A DNA stretch of 64,000 nucleotides. Source: Flavobacterium kayseriense. Lineage in GTDB: Bacteria > Bacteroidota > Bacteroidia > Flavobacteriales > Flavobacteriaceae. The notes beneath the pieces were generated by a model that saw nothing but the letters and a program-made list of their open reading frames with translations, was not told where the DNA came from and made no database searches. The position numbers and the translations under genes are program-made. Within the stretch, counting starts at the first letter, position 1; every line of letters begins with the position of its first letter. Below, one piece after another: positions 16,719 through 27,490 of this stretch. Location of the stretch: positions 62,001 through 126,000 of the forward strand of contig NZ_JACRUI010000006.1 of NCBI RefSeq assembly GCF_014305095.1, given 5' to 3'.

Positions 16719-16785
16719 TTAAAAAAATAACAGTTGTTGGTTTTCTGAAAAATGAAACCTAACTTCTATAACAAAGGACAACAAC

Positions 16786-17223
16786 ATGGAATTGATATTA
16801 AAACAAGACGTTCAAAACTTAGGATTTAAAGATGATGTAGTATCTGTAAAAAACGGATATGGTCGTAACTTCTTAATCCCTCAAGGTTTTGCTCAATTAG
16901 CTACGGTTTCTGCAAAGAAAGTATTAGCTGAGAACTTAAAGCAAAGAGCGCACAAAGAAGCTAAAGTTGTTGCAGATGCTCAGGCATTAGCAGAAGCTTT
17001 AAAAGCTATCGAAATTAAAATCACTGCAAAAGCAGGAGGAGAAAAATTATTTGGTTCAATTACTAATATTGATATTGCTGATGCTTTAGCTAAAGGTGGT
17101 CAATCAATTGACAGAAAATTTATCACTTCTGGAATCGTAAAACGTACAGGTAAGTATACTGCAAATGTAAGACTTCACAGAGATGTGATTGTTGAATTAC
17201 CTTACGAAATCGTAGCTGAATAA
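16786..17223 (+). CDS. rplI: 50S ribosomal protein L9
   Basis: A 145-residue two-domain protein at the base of the L1 stalk. The N-terminal domain MELILKQDVQNLGFKDD with NGYGRNFLIPQGFA is followed by a long connecting helix and the C-terminal domain beginning at LFGSITNIDIADAL. Third gene of the operon after a 67-base gap, and followed by a strong terminator. Confidence 0.97.
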   Translation: MELILKQDVQNLGFKDDVVSVKNGYGRNFLIPQGFAQLATVSAKKVLAENLKQRAHKEAKVVADAQALAEALKAIEIKITAKAGGEKLFGSITNIDIADALAKGGQSIDRKFITSGIVKRTGKYTANVRLHRDVIVELPYEIVAE

Positions 17224-17258
17224 TACAGTATTATTAGCTCACAAGTTAATGACGCTTT

Positions 17259-17290
17259 TAAAATCACTCTTCGGAGTGATTTTTTTTTAT
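17259..17290 (+). terminator. Strong UUCG-loop terminator of the ribosomal operon
   Basis: AAATCACTC-TTCG-GAGTGATTT followed by an uninterrupted T-run: a stable C(UUCG)G tetraloop hairpin directly after rplI. Confidence 0.95.
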
Positions 17291-17435
17291 TTAATATAAT
17301 CCTTTTTATATTTGTCTATGGGTAGTTAAGTTTTTTACTAATAGTAAGTTTTTAGCGACGTAATAGATGAATTTAACTGTAATTATAATTATGAGTGATG
17401 TAAATGCTTATGCATTTTAATCAAAAACTATTAAG

Positions 17436-17909
17436 ATGAAATATACAAGATTAACTAAAGAGCAATTCGAAGAATTAACGCAAGAGTTCACCAATTTTTT
17501 AGCAACTCAAGCAATAGATAAAGCCGAGTGGGATAGTATTAAAGCAAACAAACCAGAAGTGGCTGAGCAAGAATTAGATGTTTTTTCTGATTTAGTTTGG
17601 GAAGGTGTTTTGTCAAAAGCTGAATACCTAGAGCATTTCTCTAAAAACCATATTTTTCTTTTCCGTTGTTTCGACACTTATGTTAATTCGATTGTGCTTA
17701 AGTCGGTAGTTCCCGAAGTGGATTTTTTGACTAAAGATGGGTTACAGTGGTTAAGTGATAATATGTTCACAGATAATATAGAAATGAAGACCGGTAAAAA
17801 AGAGTTTACAGAAGAGCGTAACAGCTCACTTTTTGCCTTGATTCAGCAAGGTGCTTTCTTAAGTGATGGTCAACTATATACTCAAATAAATACAATCATC
17901 GAGTCGTAA
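17436..17909 (+). CDS. Conserved Bacteroidota protein, probably DUF6495
   Basis: A 157-residue, acidic, soluble protein without signal peptide. From memory, proteins of this sequence (MKYTRLTKEQFEELTQEF, later DVFSDLVWEGVLSKAEYLEH and LFRCFDTYVNSIVLK) are annotated as DUF6495 and are conserved in Flavobacteriia; no function is known. The likely -7 box TATATTTG (17307-17314) would give a leader of about 115 bases that includes a small hairpin, AAATGC-TTAT-GCATTT (17402-17417). A perfect 15-bp terminator follows. Confidence 0.75.
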   Translation: MKYTRLTKEQFEELTQEFTNFLATQAIDKAEWDSIKANKPEVAEQELDVFSDLVWEGVLSKAEYLEHFSKNHIFLFRCFDTYVNSIVLKSVVPEVDFLTKDGLQWLSDNMFTDNIEMKTGKKEFTEERNSSLFALIQQGAFLSDGQLYTQINTIIES

Positions 17910-17928
17910 CCGACTAGTGATAGGTTTT

Positions 17929-17982
17929 AAATGGTTGTTTCAGTGCATTTATTTTGACTGCTGAAACAACCATTTTTATTTT
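17929..17982 (+). terminator. Long perfect-stem terminator
   Basis: AAATGGTTGTTTCAG (17929-17943) pairs perfectly with CTGAAACAACCATTT (17961-17975) and is followed by a T-rich tract. It ends the DUF6495-type transcript. Confidence 0.92.
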
Positions 17983-18122
17983 TTCAATGGGGGTCTTTTA
18001 GGGGTAAAATGATGAAATAGCAAGGAATAAAAAAAAGCTATTTTTTTAAACAAAAACTATTGAATTACCTGTGATTTTAACTTTTTATCAACTATTTTTA
18101 AGGCTAAAATAATATCTGTTAA

Positions 18123-20853
<2,731 letters not shown>

Positions 20854-21727
20854 ATAAAAATCAATCCTTCCTAGGTTAATACCATAGCAGCCCACCTGAT
20901 TTACGAGTACCTCTTTGCCTTCTAGATTTTTAACGACAGTAGGCCTGTCTAAGAAAGTATGTGTATGACCACCTATAATCAAATCAATGTCCTTGGTTAG
21001 AGCAGCCAATTTTAAGTCACAAATTTTATTTGGTTCATTTCTATAGCTATATCCCAAATGAGACAAACAAATCACAACATCACACTGTTGTTCTTTCTTT
21101 AATATTCGGATCATTTCTTGTGAGGCTTCCACTGGATCACTGTAGACCGTTTCTTGATACATTTTTTTATCAACTAGTCCGTCTAGTTCAATTCCTATAC
21201 CAAAAACTCCAACTTTGATTCCATTTTTATTGAAAATTTTATAGGGTTTAACTAAACCATCCATTGCTGTGTTTTTGAAATCGTAGTTAGCCGATATGAA
21301 TTCAAACTTTGCATGAGGCATCTGTGCATATAATCCTTGAATTCCATTGTCAAAATCATGGTTTCCTATCGTAGATAGATCGTATTGCATCATACTCATT
21401 AATTTGAATTCTAGCTCTCCTCCATAGTAATTGAAATAGGGCGTACCCTGAAAAATATCTCCTGCGTCCAGTAAAAGTACGTTTGGGTTTTCTTTTCTAA
21501 TGTTTTCAATCAAAGCAGCTCTTCGAGATACTCCTCCCATGTTTGCATTACGTGGATCATCTGCAGGGAAAGGATCAATGTGACTATGAACGTCATTCGT
21601 GTGCAATATTGTTAAGTGCTTAATAGTGGTGGTCTGAAAACCAGTTAATGAACCACCAATAGTAACCAAAGCAGCGCTAGCAGCCGTCTTTTCTATAAAA
21701 TCTCTTCTTTTCATGTGTGTGTTATTT

Positions 21728-21808
21728 GGAGCTATTTCCCGCTATTCGTTACAATCTTATTTATCTTAAAAAAGATAAATAAGGATTTTCACTGCTATCG
21801 GGGCTATA
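21728..21808. repeat. Flavobacterial intergenic hairpin element, copy 1
   Basis: GGAGCTATTTCCCGCTATTCG at the left and CTGCTATCGGGGCTATAG at the right flank a perfect 12-bp stem CTTATTTATCTT-AAAA-AAGATAAATAAG (21756-21783). I recognise this layout (GGAGCTATTTCCCGCT ... hairpin ... TATCGGGGCTA) from intergenic regions of many Flavobacterium genomes, though I cannot verify it here. It occupies the gap between the two halves of the split 5'-nucleotidase. A diverged copy in the other orientation is at 36335-36473. Confidence 0.65.
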
Positions 21809-21835
21809 GTATTGCTTTTTGTGAGCTATAAATTT

Positions 21836-22621
21836 TTATTCAACAATAATCCTGCTGTCTTGCTTAGCAGTCACAGTGGTAACGTTTTTAAAATAGTCTA
21901 TTAGAATATTTCTAAGTTTGTAATCTAAGTCATAGGTATGCTCCCCTTTACTAAAAAAACTCATATTGTCACCTCCGTTGGCTAAATAATCGTTAGTTCC
22001 TACGTAGTAAAGGCTATCATCTTGTAGTTGATTTCCTTGTACTAAAATGTTTTTAGCTACATTATTTTTATCAATTGTAAAGGTTAAGCCGGCGAGTGGG
22101 TGCGCTTGTCTTTCTTTTACAAAATAAGCGATTAACTCTCGAATTTCTCTTCCTCTTAAAGCGATTACAACTAAACTGTTTTCAAAGGGCATGATTTCAA
22201 ATCCATTGCGTGCCGTTACATTCCCTTTGGGTAGAATGGCTCTAATTCCGCCATTGTTTAAAATACATATAGAGATACTTTTGTTTTCTCTCTTTTCAAA
22301 AACTTTGTTACCATACTCCAATACTACATCAGCCATCATGTTACCTATGGTCGATTGCAAGTTTATCGCTTTTTTATCAAGCGTCACTGGGCAGAAAGCA
22401 AGTACGCTGTCAAGATCTTTATTAATGCGTGATCTATAAGGTGATATATAGTTTTCGATAGTGTTATCATTCTCATCGGCATTAGCTGCTGTGATAGGAA
22501 GTTGCTTTCCTTCAATTCTTGTTACTGTGTAAGTACGGTTTGAACAAGAAACAATTGTAGAAAATGTTAAGAATATAACAAAAAGTTTGAAAACGTCGTT
22601 ATACTTTTTTAGATTTACCAT
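21836..22621 (-). CDS. 5'-nucleotidase C-terminal-domain lipoprotein
   Basis: A 261-residue protein with a lipoprotein signal (lipobox IVSC, Cys26). The mature part matches the substrate-binding domain of UshA-type 5'-nucleotidases: STIGNMMADV, ILNNGGIRAILPKG, NGFEIMPFENSLV and GTNDYLANGGDNM. This domain normally binds the nucleotide base and is covalently joined to the metallophosphatase; here it is a separate lipid-anchored chain encoded just upstream of that enzyme. It is divergent from the DUF6913-type gene. Confidence 0.9.
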   Translation of the reverse strand: MVNLKKYNDVFKLFVIFLTFSTIVSCSNRTYTVTRIEGKQLPITAANADENDNTIENYISPYRSRINKDLDSVLAFCPVTLDKKAINLQSTIGNMMADVVLEYGNKVFEKRENKSISICILNNGGIRAILPKGNVTARNGFEIMPFENSLVVIALRGREIRELIAYFVKERQAHPLAGLTFTIDKNNVAKNILVQGNQLQDDSLYYVGTNDYLANGGDNMSFFSKGEHTYDLDYKLRNILIDYFKNVTTVTAKQDSRIIVE

Positions 22622-22642
22622 TTATAATATGACTTAAATAAT

Positions 22643-22650
22643 TAATTTTG
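22643..22650 (+). promoter_or_regulatory. Candidate -7 box (TAATTTTG) of the DUF6913-type gene
   Basis: Full TAnnTTTG match, 18 bases before the ATG at 22669, located in the short divergent spacer. The -33 element is not clear. Confidence 0.5.
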
Positions 22651-22668
22651 CAAGCAAGTAAAAATACT

Positions 22669-23187
22669 ATGTTTTTAAATTATATAAAAGCCTTTTCTGT
22701 AAAAAGAATATTAAAAAATAGTTTGCAAAACGATAGGAGAAATCCAGATTCTAGCACTGTCAGAACCATTGGTGTTGTTGTAGAGGAAAGTAGTTTAGAG
22801 ATAGTGGAGCAGCTTATTAAACGTTTTAGAGAACAGGGTATTGCAAATCAAGACATAGTAGTCATTGTATATCGAGATAAAGTAAAAAAAGGTAGCGCTG
22901 TAAGTTACCCATTATTCAGTGCAAGGGATTTAAATTGGAATGCTACATTTAGTTCAACAAATGTCAATGATTTTATAGTGACTGACTTCGATCTTTTAAT
23001 AAGTTATTATGATGTAGAGAAAGCAGGACTATTATTGCTTACTAATCAATCAAATGCGAAATTTAAAGTTGGTTTAGCGTCAGTTGACAAGCGCTTAAAC
23101 GATCTTATAATCAATACTACAGTTGATAATCATGTTGTTTTTACTCAGGAAATAGTCAAGTATTTAAAAATATTAAACAAATTATAA
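22669..23187 (+). CDS. Conserved Bacteroidota protein, probably DUF6913
   Basis: A 172-residue soluble protein. The ATG at 22669 (MFLNYIKAFSVKRILKN) was chosen over a TTG at 22648 that overlaps the -7 box. After a basic N-terminal helix it has an alpha/beta domain (TIGVVVEESSLEIVEQL, DFIVTDFDLLISYYD, KFKVGLASVDKR, DNHVVFTQEIVKYL). From memory, flavobacterial proteins with this start encoded next to dapA are annotated DUF6913; function unknown. It lies 11 bases before dapA and is likely cotranscribed with it. Confidence 0.72.
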   Translation: MFLNYIKAFSVKRILKNSLQNDRRNPDSSTVRTIGVVVEESSLEIVEQLIKRFREQGIANQDIVVIVYRDKVKKGSAVSYPLFSARDLNWNATFSSTNVNDFIVTDFDLLISYYDVEKAGLLLLTNQSNAKFKVGLASVDKRLNDLIINTTVDNHVVFTQEIVKYLKILNKL

Positions 23188-23198
23188 TTTAATTAATC

Positions 23199-24080
23199 AT
23201 GCAATCAATAATTGGTACCGGTGTTGCTCTTGTAACTCCATTTAGAGAAGATTTTTCAGTTGATACTGAAGCTTTACGTAGAATAGTTAATTTTTCTGTG
23301 GATGGAGGAATCGAATACCTTGTCATTTTGGGAACCACAGCAGAAAACGCTACGCTGACTGAAGAGGAAAAAGAGTTAGTGATTACTACCGTTGTAGAGT
23401 GCAATAACGGAAGATTGCCCTTAGTTTTAGGTGTAGGTGGTAATAATACTATGAAGGTGGTAGAAGAACTTCAATCAAGAGATTTCTCTCCCTTTGTGGC
23501 CATTTTGTCTGTTTCTCCTTTTTATAACAAACCAACGCAAGAAGGTATTTATCAGCATTTTAAAAGAGTTGCTGAGGCTTCTCCAGTTCCTGTAATAATC
23601 TATAATGTTCCAGGTAGGACGTCTAGTAATATGTTGCCTAAAACTGTTATGCGATTGGCTAATGATTTTGAAAATATTGTTGCTATCAAAGAAGCAGCTG
23701 GGGATATGGTACAAGCAATGCAGATTTTAAAAGATAAGCCTGAAGATTTCTTAGTAATATCGGGTGATGATATGATTGCTTTACCAATGGTTTTAGCTGG
23801 TGGTGCCGGTGTGATTTCTGTTATTGGTCAGGGTTTTCCAAAGGAATTTTCTGAGATGATACGTCTAGGATTGAATCGCAAGGTAGACGAGGCTTTCAAG
23901 AAACAATACCTTTTATCGGACTGTATTGATATGATTTTTGAACAAGGAAACCCAGCAGGTATCAAGCAAGTGTTTCAATCACTTGGTATTGCTGATAATA
24001 CGGTTCGTTTACCATTAGTTTCTGTTGATGAGTCACTGTCAGAGAGAATTGATAATTTTGTTAAAAAAGTTGACAAATAG
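23199..24080 (+). CDS. dapA: 4-hydroxy-tetrahydrodipicolinate synthase
   Basis: Condenses pyruvate with aspartate semialdehyde in the first committed step of lysine and meso-diaminopimelate synthesis. The 293-residue TIM barrel contains GTTAEN (45-50), catalytic Y135 in [10 protein letters not shown], Schiff-base K164 in VAIKEAAGD, and ISGDD. Everything needed for activity is present. Second gene after the DUF6913-type gene; bamD follows from its own promoter. Confidence 0.97.
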   Translation: MQSIIGTGVALVTPFREDFSVDTEALRRIVNFSVDGGIEYLVILGTTAENATLTEEEKELVITTVVECNNGRLPLVLGVGGNNTMKVVEELQSRDFSPFVAILSVSPFYNKPTQEGIYQHFKRVAEASPVPVIIYNVPGRTSSNMLPKTVMRLANDFENIVAIKEAAGDMVQAMQILKDKPEDFLVISGDDMIALPMVLAGGAGVISVIGQGFPKEFSEMIRLGLNRKVDEAFKKQYLLSDCIDMIFEQGNPAGIKQVFQSLGIADNTVRLPLVSVDESLSERIDNFVKKVDK

Positions 24081-24119
24081 TAGCTAAATCGGGCACTTTT
24101 TTTTAACTAAAGAAATATT

Positions 24120-24149
24120 TTGTAGTAGCTAAATTAATAACTAAATTTG
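24120..24149 (+). promoter_or_regulatory. Consensus promoter of the bamD-recN gene cluster
   Basis: TTG at 24120-24122 and TAAATTTG at 24142-24149 are 19 bases apart, a full consensus match. Transcription would start near 24155, within a small hairpin ACCGAA-AC-TTCGGT (24152-24165). Confidence 0.75.
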
Positions 24150-24217
24150 CCACCGAAACTTCGGTATGATTTTTTGTGGGTTATCATTAATCTATAAGAT
24201 TAAAAAAAAATAAATAA

Positions 24218-25012
24218 ATGAAAAAAATTGTATCTCTATTAGTTCTAATTGCTTTATTCACTTCTTGTAATGAGTATCAAAAAGCGTTGAAAAAAGAGGA
24301 TATCGCTGCCAAGTTCGAAATAGGTACACAAATGTACGATGCAGGAAAGTATTCTAAGGCGATTCGATTGTTTGAACAAATTGCACCACAATATAGAGGG
24401 AAGCCTCAAGCGGAGAAATTATTTTATATGTTTTCGCAATCTTATTATAAAACAAAACAATATACTTTATCAGGATATCAGTTCGAAAGTTTTGTTTCAG
24501 GTTATCCTAAAAGTGAGAAAGTACAAGAAGCTGCTTACCTAGGTGCTAAAAGCTATTCTATGTTGTCACCAGAATATAGTTTAGATCAAACGGACACATT
24601 TAAGGCTATAGATAAATTACAAAATTTTATAGATACATATCCTAACTCAGAGTATATAGGTGAAGCAAATGAAAGCTTAAGGCTTTTGTCTGAAAAAATT
24701 GAGAAAAAAGTTTACGAAAATGCAAAAGGTTACAATACAATTTCAGATTTTAAATCTGCAATCGTAGCCTTAGATAATTTTATCATTGATTTTCCAGGAA
24801 CACGTTTTAAAGAAGATGCATTGTTTTTAAAATTTGATTCAGCTTACCAATTAGGAATTAATAGTGTTCCTGCTAAAATGGAAGAGCGTTTAAATGTTGC
24901 TAAAACAGCATATTCAGGTTTAATAAAATACAAAGCAGATACAAAATATAAAGAGCAAGCAAATGAAATGATTGCTCGAGTTGAAAAAGATTTACAAAAA
25001 TTTACTAAATAA
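24218..25012 (+). CDS. bamD: Outer membrane protein assembly factor BamD
   Basis: A 264-residue lipoprotein (lipobox FTSC, Cys17) composed of TPR repeats: YDAGKYSKAIRLFEQI, YKTKQYTLSGYQFESF with GYPKSEKVQEAAYL, and SDFKSAIVALDNFIIDFPGT. BamD is the essential partner of BamA in beta-barrel insertion in the outer membrane and sits on its periplasmic face. It heads a cluster with the omega-like subunit, coaBC, DUF4835 and recN, with spacings of at most about 60 bases, under a consensus promoter. Confidence 0.93.
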   Translation: MKKIVSLLVLIALFTSCNEYQKALKKEDIAAKFEIGTQMYDAGKYSKAIRLFEQIAPQYRGKPQAEKLFYMFSQSYYKTKQYTLSGYQFESFVSGYPKSEKVQEAAYLGAKSYSMLSPEYSLDQTDTFKAIDKLQNFIDTYPNSEYIGEANESLRLLSEKIEKKVYENAKGYNTISDFKSAIVALDNFIIDFPGTRFKEDALFLKFDSAYQLGINSVPAKMEERLNVAKTAYSGLIKYKADTKYKEQANEMIARVEKDLQKFTK

Positions 25013-25020
25013 TTAAAGTG

Positions 25021-25338
25021 ATGGATTTAAAAAAGACGAATGCTCCAGTAAACACAATAACATATAATAAAACTGTTATTGAAGAGCCTACTGGTAACGT
25101 GTATGAGGCAATAACCATTATGGCCAAAAGAGCTAATCAAATCAACTCTGAAATTAAAAAAGAATTGACAGAGAAATTAGAAGAGTTTGCTACTTACAAT
25201 GATAGTCTTGAAGAAGTTTTTGAAAACAAAGAACAAATTGAGGTTTCTAAATTTTACGAAAAACTACCTAAGCCACACGCTTTAGCAGTTCAAGAATGGT
25301 TAGACGGTAAAATTTATCACAGAGATTCAAATAAATAA
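25021..25338 (+). CDS. rpoZ: RNA polymerase omega-subunit-like protein
   Basis: A 105-residue protein; the ATG at 25021 was chosen over a GTG one codon earlier. The segment GNVYEAITIMAKRANQINSE carries the R-A-x-Q-I pattern of omega subunits, and in Bacteroidota the omega homologue is encoded exactly here, between bamD and coaBC. The C-terminal half (KFYEKLPKPHALAVQEWLDG) is lineage-specific. Omega stabilises the beta' subunit. Identification relies on the short motif plus gene order. Confidence 0.8.
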   Translation: MDLKKTNAPVNTITYNKTVIEEPTGNVYEAITIMAKRANQINSEIKKELTEKLEEFATYNDSLEEVFENKEQIEVSKFYEKLPKPHALAVQEWLDGKIYHRDSNK

Positions 25339-25345
25339 TACTACA

Positions 25346-26557
25346 ATGTCAGTTTTAAGCGGAAAAAATGTTTTACTGGGAATATCTGGTGGAATTGCCG
25401 CTTATAAAACGGCATCGTTAGTACGACTTTTTATAAAAGCAGGTGCACATGTCCAAGTGATAATGACACCTGCTTCTAAGGATTTTGTCACTCCACTTAC
25501 TTTATCTACATTATCTAAAAATCCAGTCTATTCTAGTTTCTACAATGATGAGGAACAAGAAGCAGAGTGGAACAATCATGTGGATTTAGGGTTATGGGCA
25601 GATCTAATGGTAATAGCTCCTGCTACAGCTAATACTTTATCTAAGATGGTAAATGGTAATTGTGATAATTTAGTAATTGCCACTTATTTATCTGCTAAAT
25701 GTCCGGTTTATTTTGCGCCTGCCATGGATTTAGATATGTACATTCATCCTTCAACGGTACAAAATTTTACTGCGCTAAAATCCTTCGGCAATTTTATTAT
25801 CCCTGCTGAAACGGGTGATTTAGCAAGTGGTTTGTCAGGTCAAGGTCGAATGGCGGAACCGGAAAATATAATTTCTTTTATTGAAACGGATATAGAAAAC
25901 AAATTGCCACTTAAAGGTAAAACAATTTTAATTACTGCTGGTCCTACCTACGAAGCAATAGATCCAGTTCGGTTTATTGGGAATCACTCTTCTGGGAAAA
26001 TGGGTTTTGATATTGCTAAAAGCGCCGCTCACCTAGGTGCATCAGTTATTTTAGTAACAGGGCCTACAAATTTAGAGGTTAATAATATTTTTATTACGGT
26101 AATTAACGTAGTCTCATCTCAAGATATGTATGATGCTTGTCATCGATATTACAATGATGTTGATGTAGCGATTGCTGCTGCTGCTGTAGCCGATTACAGA
26201 CCCAAAACAATTGCGTCACAAAAAATTAAAAAAGCTGCGGATAATTTTGTCATTGAGTTAGAAAAAACGCAAGACATCTTGTATTCCTTTGGTTTGCAAA
26301 AAAAACAACAGTTTTTGATAGGCTTCGCTTTAGAAACAGAGAATGAAATTGAAAATGCAAAGGCTAAAATTCAGAAAAAAAACTTAGATTTGATTGTTTT
26401 GAATTCATTGCAAGATGAAGGTGCTGGTTTTAGAAAAGAAACAAACAAAGTGACCTTTATTGATAAGAATTTTAAAATAGAACCAATGCTACTAAAATCC
26501 AAGGAAGCGGTAGCAGATGATATTATTAACAAAGTAAGAGCCTATTTTGATGTATAA
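25346..26557 (+). CDS. coaBC: Bifunctional phosphopantothenoylcysteine decarboxylase/phosphopantothenate-cysteine ligase
   Basis: Carries out two successive steps of coenzyme A synthesis. Residues 1-185 form the FMN-dependent CoaC decarboxylase (GISGGIAAYKT, active-site H78 in NNHVDLG, APATANT, PAMDLDMY). Residues about 190-403 form the CoaB ligase (ITAGPTYEAIDPVRFIGNHS, SSGKMG, AAAVADYRP, K in KIKK). Eight bases overlap with the next gene. CoaE, the last enzyme of the pathway, is encoded 5 kb downstream. Confidence 0.97.
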   Translation: MSVLSGKNVLLGISGGIAAYKTASLVRLFIKAGAHVQVIMTPASKDFVTPLTLSTLSKNPVYSSFYNDEEQEAEWNNHVDLGLWADLMVIAPATANTLSKMVNGNCDNLVIATYLSAKCPVYFAPAMDLDMYIHPSTVQNFTALKSFGNFIIPAETGDLASGLSGQGRMAEPENIISFIETDIENKLPLKGKTILITAGPTYEAIDPVRFIGNHSSGKMGFDIAKSAAHLGASVILVTGPTNLEVNNIFITVINVVSSQDMYDACHRYYNDVDVAIAAAAVADYRPKTIASQKIKKAADNFVIELEKTQDILYSFGLQKKQQFLIGFALETENEIENAKAKIQKKNLDLIVLNSLQDEGAGFRKETNKVTFIDKNFKIEPMLLKSKEAVADDIINKVRAYFDV

Positions 26558-27434
26558 ATTTTTTATCGTTTTATTCCTTTTGTTTTTTGGTCAGTCACAA
26601 GCACAACAATTGAATTGTACAGTGTCAGTAAATGCACAAAGCTTAACAAATTCAAATCAGCAAGTATTTAAAACTTTAGAAACATCCCTAAACGAATTTA
26701 TAAACAAAACAGACTGGACCGGTCAAGCCTACAAGCAGAGTGAAAAAATTAATTGCTCCATGTTTATAACCATTTTGTCTAATGGTGGTGACCAATTTAC
26801 TGCTAGCATCCAGGTACAATCATCTAGACCTATTTACAACTCTTCCTATTCTTCGCCAGTTTTAAACTTTAATGATAAAGACTTTAATTTTAGATATACT
26901 GAATTTGAAAATCTTATTTTCAGTCCAACAGCTTTCGAATCTAATTTAGTGTCCGTGCTTGCATTTTACAGTTATGTAATTTTAGCTTTGGATGCTGATA
27001 CTTTTGAATTAGAGGCGGGTCGCAACAATTTTGAAATTGCTCAAAATATTGCTAATGTAGCACAACAAAGTGGTTCCAAGGGTTGGAGTCAAAACGACGG
27101 AAATCAAAATAGATATTTTCTAATAAATGATATGCTGTCTCCTACTTATTCAATACTACGTAAATCATCTTTCGAATACCATAAGGGCTTAGATATGATG
27201 ACCACAGATTTAAAATCAGCTAAAGAAAAAGTCAAAACGTCTATACTCGATATTAGTAAATTGAATGCTACAAAGCCAAATGCCTTTTTAACTCGAATTT
27301 TTTTCGATGCTAAATCAGATGAAATCGTATCTATATTTTCTGCAGGACCTAGTATTACAATTTCTGATTTAGTAAGTACTTTAAATACGGTATCGCCATT
27401 AAACTCGGCTAAATGGACTAATATCAAGTATTAA
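26550..27434 (+). CDS. DUF4835 family exported protein (PorD-like)
   Basis: A 294-residue protein with a signal peptide (ends near QSQAQ). The ATG at 26550 was preferred over a TTG one codon before. Features typical of DUF4835 are LNCTVSVNAQ at the mature start, LNEFINKTDWT, and LSPTYSILRKSSFEYHKGLDMM. From memory some databases name this family type IX secretion protein PorD; I cannot verify that and see no direct evidence of a secretion role. It is translationally coupled to coaBC and followed by recN, an order conserved in Bacteroidota. Confidence 0.82.
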   Translation: MYKFFIVLFLLFFGQSQAQQLNCTVSVNAQSLTNSNQQVFKTLETSLNEFINKTDWTGQAYKQSEKINCSMFITILSNGGDQFTASIQVQSSRPIYNSSYSSPVLNFNDKDFNFRYTEFENLIFSPTAFESNLVSVLAFYSYVILALDADTFELEAGRNNFEIAQNIANVAQQSGSKGWSQNDGNQNRYFLINDMLSPTYSILRKSSFEYHKGLDMMTTDLKSAKEKVKTSILDISKLNATKPNAFLTRIFFDAKSDEIVSIFSAGPSITISDLVSTLNTVSPLNSAKWTNIKY

Positions 27435-27490
27435 TTTTCTACTTGAATGGTTCTTTAAAAATCAAATTTTATTATATAAAATCAAAATAA

